Positions 52,915 to 64,000 of a DNA stretch of 64,000 bases are shown here, in pieces (the first letter of the stretch is position 1; each line of letters begins with the position of its first letter). The position numbers and the translations under genes are program-made. The DNA is from Cyrtodaria siliqua (lineage: Eukaryota > Mollusca > Bivalvia > Adapedonta > Hiatellidae): positions 1 to 64,000 of the forward strand of contig JAWPHD010001226.1 of NCBI GenBank assembly GCA_037043455.1, written 5' to 3'. Below the pieces are notes generated by a model. That model saw only the letters and a program-made list of their open reading frames with translations. It made no database searches and had not been told where the DNA came from.

Positions 52915-53362
52915 CAATATATATCAAAGGAATAGAAACATAAATGTACAGATTCTAGACACTGGATGTGGATGGTTTTTATATAACCTGACTCTGAGGA
53001 GAGTCTGATATATATCAGGCGTATACATAAATGTATTGATTACAGACGCTGGAGATGTTAGGTTTTATGTAACCGAACTCTGCTGAGAGTCCGATATATA
53101 TAAGGGGATAGATATATAAATGTATAGATTATAGACACTGGAGATGTTAGGTTTTATGTAACCTGCTCTGAGGAAAGTCCAGTATATATCAAAGTTATTG
53201 ATACATAATGTATAGATTATAGACCCTGGAGATGGAAAGTTTTATATGACATGACTCTGAGGAGAGTCCAATATATATCAAAGTTATTGATACATAAACG
53301 TATAGATTATAGACCTTTGAGATGGTTGGTTGTATATAACCTGACTCTGAGGAGAGTCCTGA
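52915..53362 (+). repeat. 90-bp satellite, left array
   Basis: About five units with ACCTGACTCTGAGGAGAGTC cores. The last unit stops at GAGAGTCC at 53362, where the jockey/I-like LINE starts. Confidence 0.85.
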
Positions 53363-53882
53363 GGGAGGAGTCCTGGTGGTTGAGTGGCGTGGAGATCTGG
53401 TAGTTATCTCCACGTTGCAACACACCACTTTGGTCCGGACTTCAACTAGACGGGCGGTCAGATTTTGCCCGATCTGATCAATCGGTTTGTCACGCCAGCT
53501 ATACGGGATCCTAGCGTCTTATTTAATTCAAATCTCCCTCGACCCTCTCGTTTAATATCTTGCTCTCGTTTTATTTTGTACTCTTTAAACATAATGTAGA
53601 AAGGATCCTTTATGGCGGTGGCGCTAGGGCTAATCATGTATTTCTGAACGCTATATGGCTATACTCATACCACTTTAAAGCGGAACATAAGTGCGGCTCT
53701 TCGACTTTTCAGTTAAGGGGTTATGTCCGCTGGGTGGTATGGGGGGTCTGATGCGTTAGTTTTATATGAGTATACTCTTCACGTATTCTTGGCATTTGTC
53801 TGTCGGATATCCACACCAAACGTCCCCTTGTTGGGCTCCGAGGTGGGTAAGAAGCGTGGAGAATGAATATCATTTGCCAATT

Positions 53883-55286
53883 ATGGCTCCAAAACACGCA
53901 CACAAAACTACTCATACTTCTAAACGATCTCGAGAAGATTCCGAATCAGAATCTGATGAGGATATCTCTCATTTAAATTGGCCTCGTTTTCTTAACATTA
54001 TCTCCCTAGAGGATGACAAACCTATTACTAGACTCTCTCCTTTTGCCATCTCCAAGGCTTTACTTGGCATCGCCGGTGAGCCAAGGAGTGTCAAAAAACT
54101 CATTAATGGCAAACTTCTTGTTGAGTGTGCCAACAAATCACACTCTGACAATCTCCTTTCAATTCATACTTTCGTAAACATCAATGTTGAGGTTATTCCT
54201 CACATTTCTCTCAATTCTTCAAAGGGTGTAGTACGCTCCAGGGAACAGGAGCACTGCACTCTTGAAGAAATGACTCAAAATATCAAAACTCAAGGCGTGA
54301 CTGAGGTAACGCGCATCAGTACGAGGCGGAGTGGCAAACTCACTCCTACAAATACTTTTGTGCTTACTTTCAGCACACCAAATCTGCCAAAGACCATCAA
54401 AACTGGATATATCATTCTACCAGTTGACCCCTTCATTCCAAACCCTCTTCGATGTTTTAACTGTCAACTCTTTGGTCACCATAGAGAAAGATGCAAGCGA
54501 GCTGCTCCTGTCTGTGCCCTTTGCGGTCAGGAGGGTCATAGCGACTTCGTCAGTTGCAAAAATTCCGCCTCTTGCGTTAACTGCAAGGGGACCCACGGAT
54601 CTTTCTCTAAGGATTGTCCGAAGTGGAAGCACGAGAAGGAAATACAGAAAGTTAAGATTGAAAAGAACATTTCTTTTCCTGAAGCTAGGAAACTCGTTGA
54701 GAGCCTTATACCGCCCACTCCATCCGGCAAATCATATGCCGATGCGAGTAGGGTTGAGAAACCAGCTACCAGGTCTATCGCGGTGCAGACCGTGATAGCC
54801 TGGCCAATAGGCTCCGAGGGGTTTGCCACTATTCCCATCTCTGTTCTGGAATCCTCTAAAACATCTTCAGCCTCTCAAACTCCGGTCCTCTTAAATAAGC
54901 CTCCTGTGGCTCCCAAACCTCTTGTGGCTTCCAAGCCTAAAACTTCTTCAACTATATCCTCAACTACTCCTACACCTACTACATCTACTTCATCTATTCC
55001 GAAATCGACGGACTCTTGTGCAACCAAGAGTCCACCAAAGCCGACGAACTCTTCCAAAGGTTCGTCAAATCCGACGAGTTCGTCACCAATCAGAACTGCT
55101 GCCACGGACGTGACAGCAAGGAAAAAGAAAACTCCCGGGTTAGGGAAGCAGTCAAAAGGATCTGATGATCCGATTGAACTGCACAACAGATTTGAAGACT
55201 TGGAGATGGAGGTTGATAATCCAGCACGTCTGGAACTCCCAAAGTCCCCCAAAGTCTCCAAGGTCTGCCATTCCCAAAGGCCGTAA
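53883..55286 (+). CDS. LINE ORF1, Gag-like nucleic-acid-binding protein (open)
   Basis: I take ATG 53883 (MAPKHAHKTTHTSKRSRED) as the start; an upstream in-frame ATG at 53766 gives 39 less typical residues. About 467 aa: a basic/acidic N-terminus, a central domain, three CCHC/CCHC-like knuckles (CFNCQLFGHHRERC, CALCGQEGHSDFVSC, CVNCKGTHGSFSKDC, about residues 195-245), and a Pro/Ser/Thr-rich C-terminal third. It binds element RNA in such LINEs. The frame is complete, in contrast to ORF2. Confidence 0.9.
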   Translation: MAPKHAHKTTHTSKRSREDSESESDEDISHLNWPRFLNIISLEDDKPITRLSPFAISKALLGIAGEPRSVKKLINGKLLVECANKSHSDNLLSIHTFVNINVEVIPHISLNSSKGVVRSREQEHCTLEEMTQNIKTQGVTEVTRISTRRSGKLTPTNTFVLTFSTPNLPKTIKTGYIILPVDPFIPNPLRCFNCQLFGHHRERCKRAAPVCALCGQEGHSDFVSCKNSASCVNCKGTHGSFSKDCPKWKHEKEIQKVKIEKNISFPEARKLVESLIPPTPSGKSYADASRVEKPATRSIAVQTVIAWPIGSEGFATIPISVLESSKTSSASQTPVLLNKPPVAPKPLVASKPKTSSTISSTTPTPTTSTSSIPKSTDSCATKSPPKPTNSSKGSSNPTSSSPIRTAATDVTARKKKTPGLGKQSKGSDDPIELHNRFEDLEMEVDNPARLELPKSPKVSKVCHSQRP

Positions 55287-58200
55287 GCCCGTACTTCCGC
55301 CTTAGTAACGACAAAATCAAATAAGATCATTCAATGGAACTGCCGAGGTTTAAAACCTAATTATGATGAAATCAGCTTACTTTTAAATAAACACAACCCT
55401 GTTGCATTTTGTCTTCAAGAAACTTTCTTGAAGACTAGTGATAAAATATCTTTTAAAAACTATTCATTGTATAACTATATTTGTGATACAGGTGATAAAG
55501 CTTCTGGAGGAGTTTCGATTCTTGTGAATCAAAACATTCCTCACAGAACTGTTGCGTTGAAAACTGGTTTGCAAGCTGTTGCGGTCAGTGTTACGATGCA
55601 CAGAGTTATAACAATATGCTCCTTATATTTACCGCCCAGTTCTTCACTAGACATCAAAGACCTAAATCACCTAGTTGCACAATTACCATCGCCTTTTATA
55701 CTCTTGGGTGATTTTAATGCACACAACTACATTTGGGGTTGTAAGGATATAAACGATAAAGGCAAGAAAGTTGAAGATTTCTTAGCCAAAAACAATTTGT
55801 GTCTTTTTAATGATAACAAAACACATACTTATTTACATCCAGCTACAGGCTCTCATTCTTCCATTGATTTAACAAAATGCGATCAAACGCTCTTGATGGA
55901 TTTTTCGTGGAGTGTTGGTGACGACCTATGTGGAAGTGACCACTTCCCCTTATTTCTTGAAAACATCGGCGCTCCACTTCTCGAGAAAACGCAACGATGG
56001 AAACTTCGCAAAGCTGATTGGGATACGTTTCAATCTCTTTGTGAGGAACAGTTAAAGCCTTCCGTTTTCGAGGATGTCGAAGACGCAACTGCTCTTTTTA
56101 CCAAAACCCTTCATGATATAGCTGATCAAACTATTCCAAAAACCTCGGCAAATCCAAAACGCCCACATAAACCATGGTACGATGATGACTGCAAAAAGGA
56201 GTCAGCGATCGTAAAGCTGCATTGAATGCTTTTAACTTGCGGCCAATTCAAAATAATTAAGATACTTTTAGAGTTTTTCGTTCGAAAGCCCGTCGTACTA
56301 TTAAGGATAGCAAGAGGAAATCCTGGAGATCTTATGTCTCTAGGCTGAACTCTCGTTCATCACTTAAGAAGACATGGGACATGGTCCGGAAAATAAACGG
56401 TAAAGGTAATTCTAGTTGTGTAAATCATCTTAAAACTGATAATGAGGATATTACTTCTGTCAAAGATATTACGAACACTTTGGCAGAAACTTTCTCTAAA
56501 AATTCTTCTTCTGAAAATTGTCAACCAAATTTTCTAAAAAATAAGAAACTAAAAGAACAGAAGAAGCTGAATTTCAAGTCTAAAAAATTGGAGAAATACA
56601 ATAAACTATTCACTCTCAAAGATCTTCGAGAATCCCTTAAAAAGGCTCATGATTCATCAGCTGGTCCTGATGATATCCATTATCAATTATTAAAACATTT
56701 ACCTGAAACCTGTCTCTCTACACTTCTTGATATATTTAATAAGGTTTGGGTGACAGGAAACTTCCTCAATTCTTGGCGGGAAGCAATCGTTATTCCAGTC
56801 CCCGAACCTGGAAAGGATCATACGGACCCAATAAATTATCGCCCTATTGCTTTAACGAGTTGTATATGTAAAACCATGGAAAGAATGATTAATGAGAGAC
56901 TCGTTTGGTACCTCGAATCCAACAAGCTGATAACAAAGTATCAAAGTGGATTCCGGCGCCAACGAGGCACAACAGACAATCTCATTCGATCTGAATCATT
57001 TATTAGGGAATCTTTCGTAAAGAAAGAACATATAGTCGCTGTATTTTTTGACTTGGAGAAAGCTTATGATACTGCATGGAAGTACGGTATTATGAATGAT
57101 CTTCATGACCTTGGTCTTAGAGGTCGCTTTGCAATTTTTATAGAGAATTTCTTAGAGGACAGACAGTTTCGTGTCCGAATGGGTTCATCCCTCTCTGACA
57201 TGCATGAGCAGGAGATGGGTGTGCCACAGGGCAGCATACTCTCTGTCACCCTTTTTAATATAAAAATTAACAGTATAGTTAAATGCATCAATCCTGGTGT
57301 GGATTGCTCTCTATATGTTGACGACTTTGTTATATGTTATCGTGCAAAAAACATGAACACTATTGAGAGACAACTTCAACAATGTCTCAATAAACTTCAG
57401 ACCTAAATCTAAAACTAATTGTATGCACTTTTGTCAATTACGTCAACATCATGAAGACCCTCATCTAACACTGGATGGGTCACCAATACCAGTAGTAGAT
57501 GAGGCAAAATTCCTTGGTCTTATTTTCGACCGTAAATTAACGTTTATACCACACCTTAAATACTTGAAGGCCGAGTGCCTTAAAGCTCTTAATTTACTTA
57601 AAGTTGTTGCAAACACTAACTGGGGAGCAGATCGTAAAGTCCTTTTACAACTTTATAGATCTCTTATCAGATCCAAGCTGGACTACGGCTCAATAGTATA
57701 TGGATCGACTCGCAAGTCATACTTGCAGATGCTCGATCCTATACATAATCAAGGATTACGACTCGCCTTAGGTGCCTTTCGTACATCACCAGCCGAAAGT
57801 CTATATGTTGAAGCTAATGAACCATCACTGTCTCATAGACGGGACAAGTTAGCCCTTCAATATGCCATTAAATTAAAATCTAACCCTTCAAACCCAACTT
57901 TCGATAATGTCTTTAATCCTAGTTGTGAACCTCTTTTTTTATCGAAAACCGAAGGCCATCCGACCATTTGGTCTTCGTATTAAACCAAAATTAAGAGACA
58001 CTGAAATCGACCTAAATTTGATTGCCAAGTACAAAGTACCACAAATTCCACCGTGGACTTTGGAAACACCAACAATTATTTTCGACCTTTGTAATAGTAA
58101 CAAATCCAGTACAGACCCTACTGTCTTTCAAAGCAAATTTAATGAAATTAAATCGAAATACAGCAACTTTCAACATATATACACAGATGGTTCTAAAGAT

Positions 58201-58912
58201 GGAGATAAGGTAGCTGCAGCAGCTGTTGTTAACAAACACAGGATAAAGAGCCGCCTGCCTGACAAGGCCTCTATCTTTTCAGCTGAACTTAAGGCAATTG
58301 AACTTGCCTTAAATTATATTCAGGAATCTGATGATGACCATTTTGTAATCTTTTTCTGATTTCCTTTCATCTCTTCAAGCACTGGGTAATATGAAACATG
58401 ATAACCCAGTTGTGCTCCAACTTTTAGAAAAGTACAATTCTCTTATAATTGATAATGTTATTATGTTCTGCTGGCTTCCAAGCCATGTAGGAATACGTGG
58501 TAATGATAGAGCTGATAGTGCTGCTAAAGCAGCATTAGGTTTACATATATCTGATACCAAATTACCTTATACCGATTTTAAAAGTTGTATTAACACATAT
58601 ATTCGTAACTCTTGGCAAGCCGCTTGGGATTTGTCAGTTAACAATAAACTCCATTCAATTAAACCGTTATTCGGAGAATGGCGTTCTTCTAGTAGACACA
58701 TTCGTCGAGAGGAAGTTGTCCTAGCCCGGTGCAGAATAGGGCATACACGTTATACTCATTCATATTTATTACAAGGTGAGCAATTACCAGAATGTATACT
58801 CTGCTTTGCACCGTTAACGGTCAAACACATCTTATTGGAATGTGTAGACTTTGATCCTATGCGTCAAAGGTACTACAATGTTAATACTATGAAAGAGTTA
58901 TTTGATACTGTA
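55287..58912 (+). pseudogene. LINE ORF2: endonuclease, reverse transcriptase, RNase H (frameshifted, 3' truncated)
   Basis: Endonuclease blocks: IIQWNCRGL, CLQETFL, LLGDFNAHNYIWG and GSDHFPLF. Reverse transcriptase from about 56380: SAGPDDIHYQLLKHLP, NYRPIALTSCICK, QSGFRRQRGTTDNL, FFDLEKAYDT, GVPQGSILSVTLF and YVDDFVICY. RNase H from about 58180: YTDGSKDGD, FSAELKAIELAL and WLPSHVGIRGNDRADSAA, then a late Cys-His region (CILCFAPLTVKHILLEC). Frame changes lie near 56215, 57400, 57975 and 58355. The coding part runs straight into satellite at 58913. No ATG is visible at the start of the endonuclease frame. Confidence 0.93.
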
Positions 58913-60700
58913 GAGAGTCCGATATATATCAGGAGTATAGATATATAAATATATAGAGTATAGACACTGGAGATGTTATGTTTTGTAAAACCTGACTCTG
59001 AGGAGAGTCCGATATATATAAGGAGTATAGATATATAAATATATAGAGTATAGACACTGGAGATGTTATGTTTTATATAACCTGACTCTGAGGAGAGTCC
59101 GATACATATTAAGGAGTATAGATATATGCATATATAGAGTATAGACACTGGAGATGTTAGATTTTATATAACCCGACTGTGAGGAGAGTCCAATATATAT
59201 CAGGAGTATGGATAAATAAATATATACAGTATAGATACTGTGGATGTTAGAGTTTTGTATAACCCGACTCTGAGGGGAGTCTGATATATATCAGGAGTAT
59301 ATAAATATTATGGATAAATAAATATATAGAGTATAGATACTGGAGATGTTAGGTTTTGTATAACCTGACTCTGAGGGGAGTCCGATATATATCAGGAGTA
59401 TAGATATATACATATATAGAGTATAGACACTGGAGATGTTATGTTTTGTATAACCTGACTGTGAGGAGAGTCCGATATATATCAGGAGTATAGATATATA
59501 AGTATATAGAGTATAGACACTGGAGATGTACCTGACGCTGAGGAGAGTCCAATATATATCAGGAGTATATATATATATATACATACATAGAGTATAGACA
59601 CTGGAGATGTTATGTTTTATATAACCTGACACTGAGGAGCGTCCGGTATATATCAGGAGTATAAACGCATACATGTATATATTAAAGACTCTGGAGTTGG
59701 ATGGATTGAGAAGAGTCCGACATACATGTATATCAGGAATATATATGCATTAATGTATATATTATAGACAATGGAGATGTTAGGTTTTGTTTAACCTGAC
59801 TCTGAGGAGAGTCCGATATATATCAGGAGTATAGATATATAAATATATAGAGTATAGAAATTGGAGATGTTATGTTTTGTTTAACCTGACTATGAGGAGA
59901 GTCCGATATATATCAGGAGTATAGATATATAAATATATAGAGTATAGACACTGAAGATGTTATGTTTTGTATAACCTGACTCTGAGGAGAGTCCGATATA
60001 TATCAGGAGTATAGGTATATAAATATATAGAGTATAGACACTGGAGATGTTAGGTTTTATATAACCTGACTCTGAGGAGAGTCCGATATATATCAGGAGT
60101 AAAAGTATATAGAGTAAAGACACTGGAGATGTTATGTTTTATATAACCTGACTCTGAGGAGAGTCCGATATATATCAGGAGTATAGATATATATGTATAT
60201 AGAGTATAGACACTGGAGATGTTATTTTTTGTATAACCTGACTCTGAGGAGAGTCCGACATATATCAGGAGTATAAACGCATACATGTATAGATTAAAGA
60301 CCCTGGAGTTGGATCGATTAAGAAGAGTCCGATATACATGTATATCAGGAGTATATATGCGTGCATTTATAGATTATAGACAATGAAGATGTTAGGTTTT
60401 ATGTAACCTGACTCTGAGGAGAGTCCGATATATACCAGGAGTATAGATATATTAATATAGTAATATAGATTATTGACTTGGGATCTTAGGTTGTATATAA
60501 CCTGAGTCTGGGAAGAGTCCAATATGTATCAGGAGTGTAAATACATAAATGTATAGCTTACAAACACTGGAGATGTTAGTGTTTTTTTTTTATATAACCT
60601 GACTCTGAGGAAAGTCCGATATATACCAGGAGTATAGATATATTAATATATAGAGTATTGACTTGAGATGTTAGGTTTTATATAAATTGACTCTGAGAAT
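58913..60700 (+). repeat. 90-bp satellite, right array, with higher-order period
   Basis: About 20 units of 87-92 bp with the core CTGACTCTGAGGAGAGTCCG followed by ATATATATCAGGAGTATAG and a GACACTGGAGATGTTATG block. The core contains the hairpin GACTCT-GAGG-AGAGTC. A variant unit (AACGCATACATGTATA, GGAGTTGGAT) recurs at 59664 and 60276, 612 bp apart, suggesting a seven-unit higher-order repeat. Open frames here are only the repeat read in translation. Confidence 0.95.
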
Positions 60701-60916
60701 ATCAAAAATAAACTGTTATTTATCATTATCCTTCATAAACAAGACTCAATAAAAAACGAGCCTATGTCTACCAATTAGGTGCGTTCTTTTCATCCAAAGG
60801 ATCCCATTTTCATCATATTATTCTTATTTGTTTGTAGTATATAAACTCCGTGTTGCAATATCAGTCAGCTCCGCCCATTTTATGTTCCATCCCTTACTCT
60901 GAGGAGAGTCAAAAAT

Positions 60917-61108
60917 CATCATACAACCATGCAAATGGTTTTTAGCTATCACAAACAAGTCAATAAAGTCATTTCAGCCAGAAAAAACAGGCCTTAAATA
61001 CTCAAAAATGCCTTTTATCACAAAAAAAAGTTAGGGATTATATATTTGGGAACTCCTTTCGACTACACCAGGCATGAATACCACAGTGATTTACTTCCTG
61101 TATGCCTA
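60917..61108 (+). repeat. 192-bp direct repeat, copy 1
   Basis: From TCATCATACAACCATGCAAA to TTCCTGTATGCCTA, about 95% similar by eye to 62624-62814. Confidence 0.9.
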
Positions 61109-62623
61109 TAAGAACCCCTAATTGTGAGTGCATTTTAAAAAACCTCTGTTCTGGCAAAGCCTAGAATATAGCGAATAAAAACATCATACATTTTGGCGAA
61201 TCGGTTGAGTATTGATCAAGATATGGGCGTTTCAAAAATGTACAGTGCAGTCGACAGCGATGAAAAATCTGTAAAAATGTTTTACCTATCTTAACTGTTA
61301 TATAAAATGACACTGGGCATATCTTTATTTAGTCTAATGGATAAAATGCTTTAAAAAGTCAGTAAACTTGAAGAAATCAAGATGTTTACTTCCCAAAAGT
61401 GCTATATAAGTGCAAAATATGCTGATTTTCATGCCAAATTCAGATTTACAAGGCAACTTGGTGTATTTGTGGCATCATACCTTAATTTGGTGGCACAACA
61501 TGCATATATAAACATCCCAATTACTCATAAATGCAAGTCTGGTACTAGCTTTGTGATTAAAAGTTAAGTTTCTATGACTGGACAGCATACTTTGCCTACA
61601 GTACTCTCTGACATTTTCTCAGAAAGTTCAATTTTAGGGGGTAAGGGGAAAGATTTGGTGGTGTCACACCTATACAACTACAATTTTGCAAATTATAATG
61701 CTGAATTCATAATTTTGCATTGCAGAGATGTTGAGATTTTGTTTTATTTTCAGTACGTGATAAAATTTGCATTACTCGGTTTTTATCCTTAGGTTCTATA
61801 GTAAAATAAAAATCTTTGGCAGAGTAAAAAGACGATAATTTTCAAGATTTTGATTTTAAAAGATACATATATTGAATAAATTTGCATGAATGTGCATGAA
61901 ATATGCAGGTTTTAAAAGAATCACACTGTAGATACCTTAATTTTAACAGTAAACTTGGTTGAACATCAAGGATAAAGACCGAGTTTATCACCTACCAGAA
62001 TGTATTAGTATGTTTATTTCTGGTCACTGATTGGTCAGTTTATTTTGATGATGCTCTATCAAAATTATGAATTATCATTGCAAATACAAATATATACATG
62101 TTAACAACAAACAAGCCTTGTTTTGTTGAAAAATGTCTCTCCAGGTCATCATTTAAAGACTTCAAAAATCTGAAACTCCAAATTACAGCTTTCCGAGGCA
62201 AAAAACATGCAAAAAAGATCAAAACGCTTTTTAAAACACCGTGAAGTATTTTTTGTTGGAGCTATAGTCATTGCGAAAAGTAAAATACTGTTTAGGTAAG
62301 AATCCGAGAGAAAATGAATATTCACATTACGCCACCTTATAGGTGTACCAGAAGTAAATCAAATCCCATTGAGTCCAATGCAATATTGAGCAAGGTTTTT
62401 AGTTATCCATTTTTCAAAATGATGTTCAAACTAAGATTCACTTACATGTTCTTAGTCATGAGACCTGCCTCTCTAGAAAACTGCTGAGAATAGTAGGGGT
62501 CATGTGGCATATAAGAAAATAAAATTCTGATCTTTGTTGATACCGTGAACAAACTGCGTTCATTCGGCACCTCTTAAATGTGTTCTACTTTCACTTTCAA
62601 AACTGTCAAGTTGACAAATAAAG

Positions 62624-62814
62624 TCATCATACAAGCATGCAAATGGTTTTTAGCTATCACAAACAAGTTAATAAAGTCATTTCAGCCAGAAAAACAGGCC
62701 TGAAATACTCAAAAATGCCTTTTATCACAAACAAAGTTAGGGATTATATATTTGGGAACTCCTTTCGACTACACCAGGCATGAATACCACAGTGATTTAC
62801 TTCCTGTATGCCTA
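62624..62814 (+). repeat. 192-bp direct repeat, copy 2
   Basis: Same orientation as copy 1, 1.5 kb downstream. The pair could be LTR-like ends of a small element or a local duplication; no primer-binding site is evident. Confidence 0.9.
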
Positions 62815-63080
62815 AACTGTCTGAGATCGATCACAATGTTTCCACCTCTGTTACACACTACCGCATATACATGATCTCTAAGATGGAACGTTTTACGTAG
62901 CGACAGGCAGTCTCGTTAGAGTTCACTTTTATCTCATAGTCTAACGGTGGAGTTGATTTTGAGAGTGTAATGCTAGTCACTATTAAGATCGGAGACATAC
63001 ACATCACACGAACTAAAACTATCGATCCGATCCACTTAATAGCCTTGATATGTGTCACAAAATGTCACGGGTAGAGCGTA

Positions 63081-63688
63081 TTGGTCGTACATAGCTCTTG
63101 TAAGCACCTGTTCAGAGAATTTGAAGATAGTGGTGGTAGACAGTTTCACCAATTAGTGGTACCTACCCAGTATAGAACGACAGTGCTTAAGGTAGCTCAT
63201 GAGTCGATTATGGGAGGTCATTTAGGCGTAAAGAAAACGTCAGATAGAGTATTGGCAGAATTTTATTGGCCAGGCGTTGGTGGAGATGTAACTAGGTATT
63301 GTAGGTCCTGCGATTTATGCCAAAGGACAGTACCAAACGGTCGAGTGACCAAAGTACATTTAGGTCAGATGCCACTGATAGATACACCATTTAAGCGGGT
63401 AGCCGTAGACATAGTTGGACTTTTCCAGTGTCGGATAGGAAAAATAGGTACATTTTAACCATGGTAGACTATGCAACTAGGTATCCGGAGGCAGTAGCAT
63501 TGGCCTCAATTGAAACTGAGAGAGTAGCTGAGGCATTAGTTGATATGTTCAGTAGGCTAGGTGTACCAGAGGAAATGCTGACTGATTGTGGGTCACAGTT
63601 TACGTTAGAACTCATGGCTGAAGTTAGCAGGTTATTGTCTTTGCGTCAAATCACGACAACACTGTATCACCCTAGGAAAACGTTCGTT
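63081..63688 (+). pseudogene. Ty3/Gypsy-type integrase fragment (frameshifted, truncated)
   Basis: HESIMGGHLGVKKT followed by CRSCDLCQ is the HHCC zinc finger. The rve core then shows AVDIVG (first Asp), a frame change near 63440, YILTMVDYATRYPEAVAL and EMLTDCGSQFT (second Asp). The sequence stops at LYHP, before the catalytic Glu, where the satellite-like motif begins. This is a remnant of an LTR retrotransposon pol gene. Confidence 0.92.
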
Positions 63689-63733
63689 GACTCTCCTCAC
63701 GGTCAGATAATCGGACTCTCCTCAAAGTCAGAG
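63689..63733 (-). repeat. Two copies of the satellite hairpin motif at the integrase breakpoint
   Basis: TGACTCTCCTCACGGTCAG and GGACTCTCCTCAAAGTCAG in succession. These are reverse versions of the core CTGACTCTGAGGAGAGTCC of the 90-bp satellite. Confidence 0.85.
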
Positions 63734-63748
63734 GGGCTACCTAATTGA

Positions 63749-64000
63749 TGGGAGGAGCTAACGCTACACAATTTACCGGAATGGAGTTGATTTAACGAAA
63801 CGGATCGAAACTGAGATATGAATTACCGGAACGGAGATTGTTTTGATGATTTAAAGACTAATACACACATGTCAGTCCAGTGATTTAAGTTTATTACGTC
63901 TCTGGTCTTATAATTATTATTATTATTATCTTAATAGTATAATCATTATTGGGTAGTTATTTCTATATAAAAAATAATAATATAACGTCTTTAAATAATA
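63749..64000. other. AT-rich end of window, nothing recognised
   Basis: No ORF. A short ATT-repeat run lies near 63914-63931. Two ACCGGAA(T/C)GGAG blocks near 63777 and 63825 are a weak local duplication. Confidence 0.5.

Larger units (their letters stand above)
53363..58912 (+). mobile_element. Jockey/I-like LINE within the satellite, 3' end missing
   Basis: A 5' untranslated part of about 520 bp, ORF1 with zinc knuckles, and ORF2 with endonuclease, reverse transcriptase and RNase H. Both borders are at GAGAGTCC of the satellite. The right border cuts ORF2 near its C-terminus, so the natural stop and 3' tail are lost; true LINE insertions keep the 3' end. The presence of RNase H points to the I/Nimb-like groups over CR1 or L1. 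Confidence 0.85.
60701..63080. other. Non-coding stretch with two direct repeats
   Basis: There is no supported gene. One isolated satellite core (CTCTGAGGAGAGTC) lies near 60897. 192-bp direct repeats are at 60917-61108 and 62624-62814. The 1.5 kb between them is AT-rich with short frames only. Confidence 0.6.

Noticed and set aside
53355..58920. GAGAGTCC as an ordinary LINE target-site duplication
   Set aside because: The 3' part of ORF2 and any poly-A or repeat tail are missing at the right border, so a normal insertion cannot be claimed.
58873..60286. Several minus-strand proteins with the repeated motif ILLIYIGLSSESGYIKHN
   Set aside because: They are the 90-bp satellite in translation; open because 90 is a multiple of 3.
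58913..60700. CRISPR array
   Set aside because: Units are contiguous diverged satellite copies without unique spacers, in a eukaryotic transposon context.

Overview
The window looks like non-genic, transposon-rich DNA from an animal nucleus, most likely an invertebrate and possibly a bivalve mollusc. The support is its AT-rich composition, L1/Tx1-like and jockey/I-like LINEs, a tRNA-derived SINE, TA-flanked MITEs, a Ty3/Gypsy integrase fragment, AT-rich minisatellites and, above all, several decayed copies of a Polinton/Maverick-class (adintovirus-like) endogenous DNA virus. The species assignment is inference. I see no convincing host gene, tRNA, rRNA or CRISPR array.

The main content is one virus family present as three adjacent copies in alternating orientation. 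Copy A (about 1-5500, resuming at 17503-18419) runs from a B-family polymerase fragment (minus) at the left edge to an integrase fragment (plus). Copy B (18664-35697) is reversed. It has, in order, a small coiled-coil gene, a retroviral-type integrase with chromodomain, a Cys-rich/phospholipase A2 protein, an adenain-type protease, a pVI/pX-like protein, the major capsid protein, a basic 138-aa protein, a penton-like protein, a coiled-coil spike-like protein and the packaging ATPase (all minus). It continues with a lysine-rich protein, a large conserved protein and a membrane protein (plus), a Zn-ribbon protein with a possible VLTF3-like C-terminus (minus), two small genes, and PolB (plus), which is cut off after polymerase motif B. 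Copy C (35720-51702) again has its integrase at the right end. It begins with an inverted duplication (1.7-kb arms around a 1.2-kb spacer) of the spike-end/penton/145-aa/MCP-start segment. Most genes carry frameshifts, nonsense codons, lost start codons or insertions. The penton-like protein and 138-aa protein of copy B, both 145-aa copies and the 140-aa membrane protein of copy B are still open. Many virion genes share a TCTAA motif 15-21 nt upstream of the ATG in an AT-rich context, which looks like a viral late promoter.

Later insertions have broken the virus copies. An L1/Tx1-like LINE of about 6.7 kb (41781-48463, minus) sits in the pVI-like gene of copy C with a 16-bp target duplication. 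An older copy of the same LINE family (7048 to about 17502) lies inside copy A and is itself split by a 6.4-kb insertion (9651-16098). A 2.65-kb segment with a THAP-domain relic, a SINE and a MITE splits the spike gene of copy B. One dispersed repeat family (R1) has entered both copy A and copy C. A solo-LTR-like sequence interrupts the spike gene of copy A.

The right quarter (51745-64000) holds minisatellites: four units of a roughly 160-bp repeat, and arrays of a roughly 90-bp repeat built around the hairpin GACTCTGAGGAGAGTC. Between the 90-bp arrays lies a jockey/I-like LINE (ORF1 open, ORF2 broken and lacking its 3' end). Further right are a pair of 192-bp direct repeats and a truncated Ty3/Gypsy integrase that ends on the same hairpin motif.
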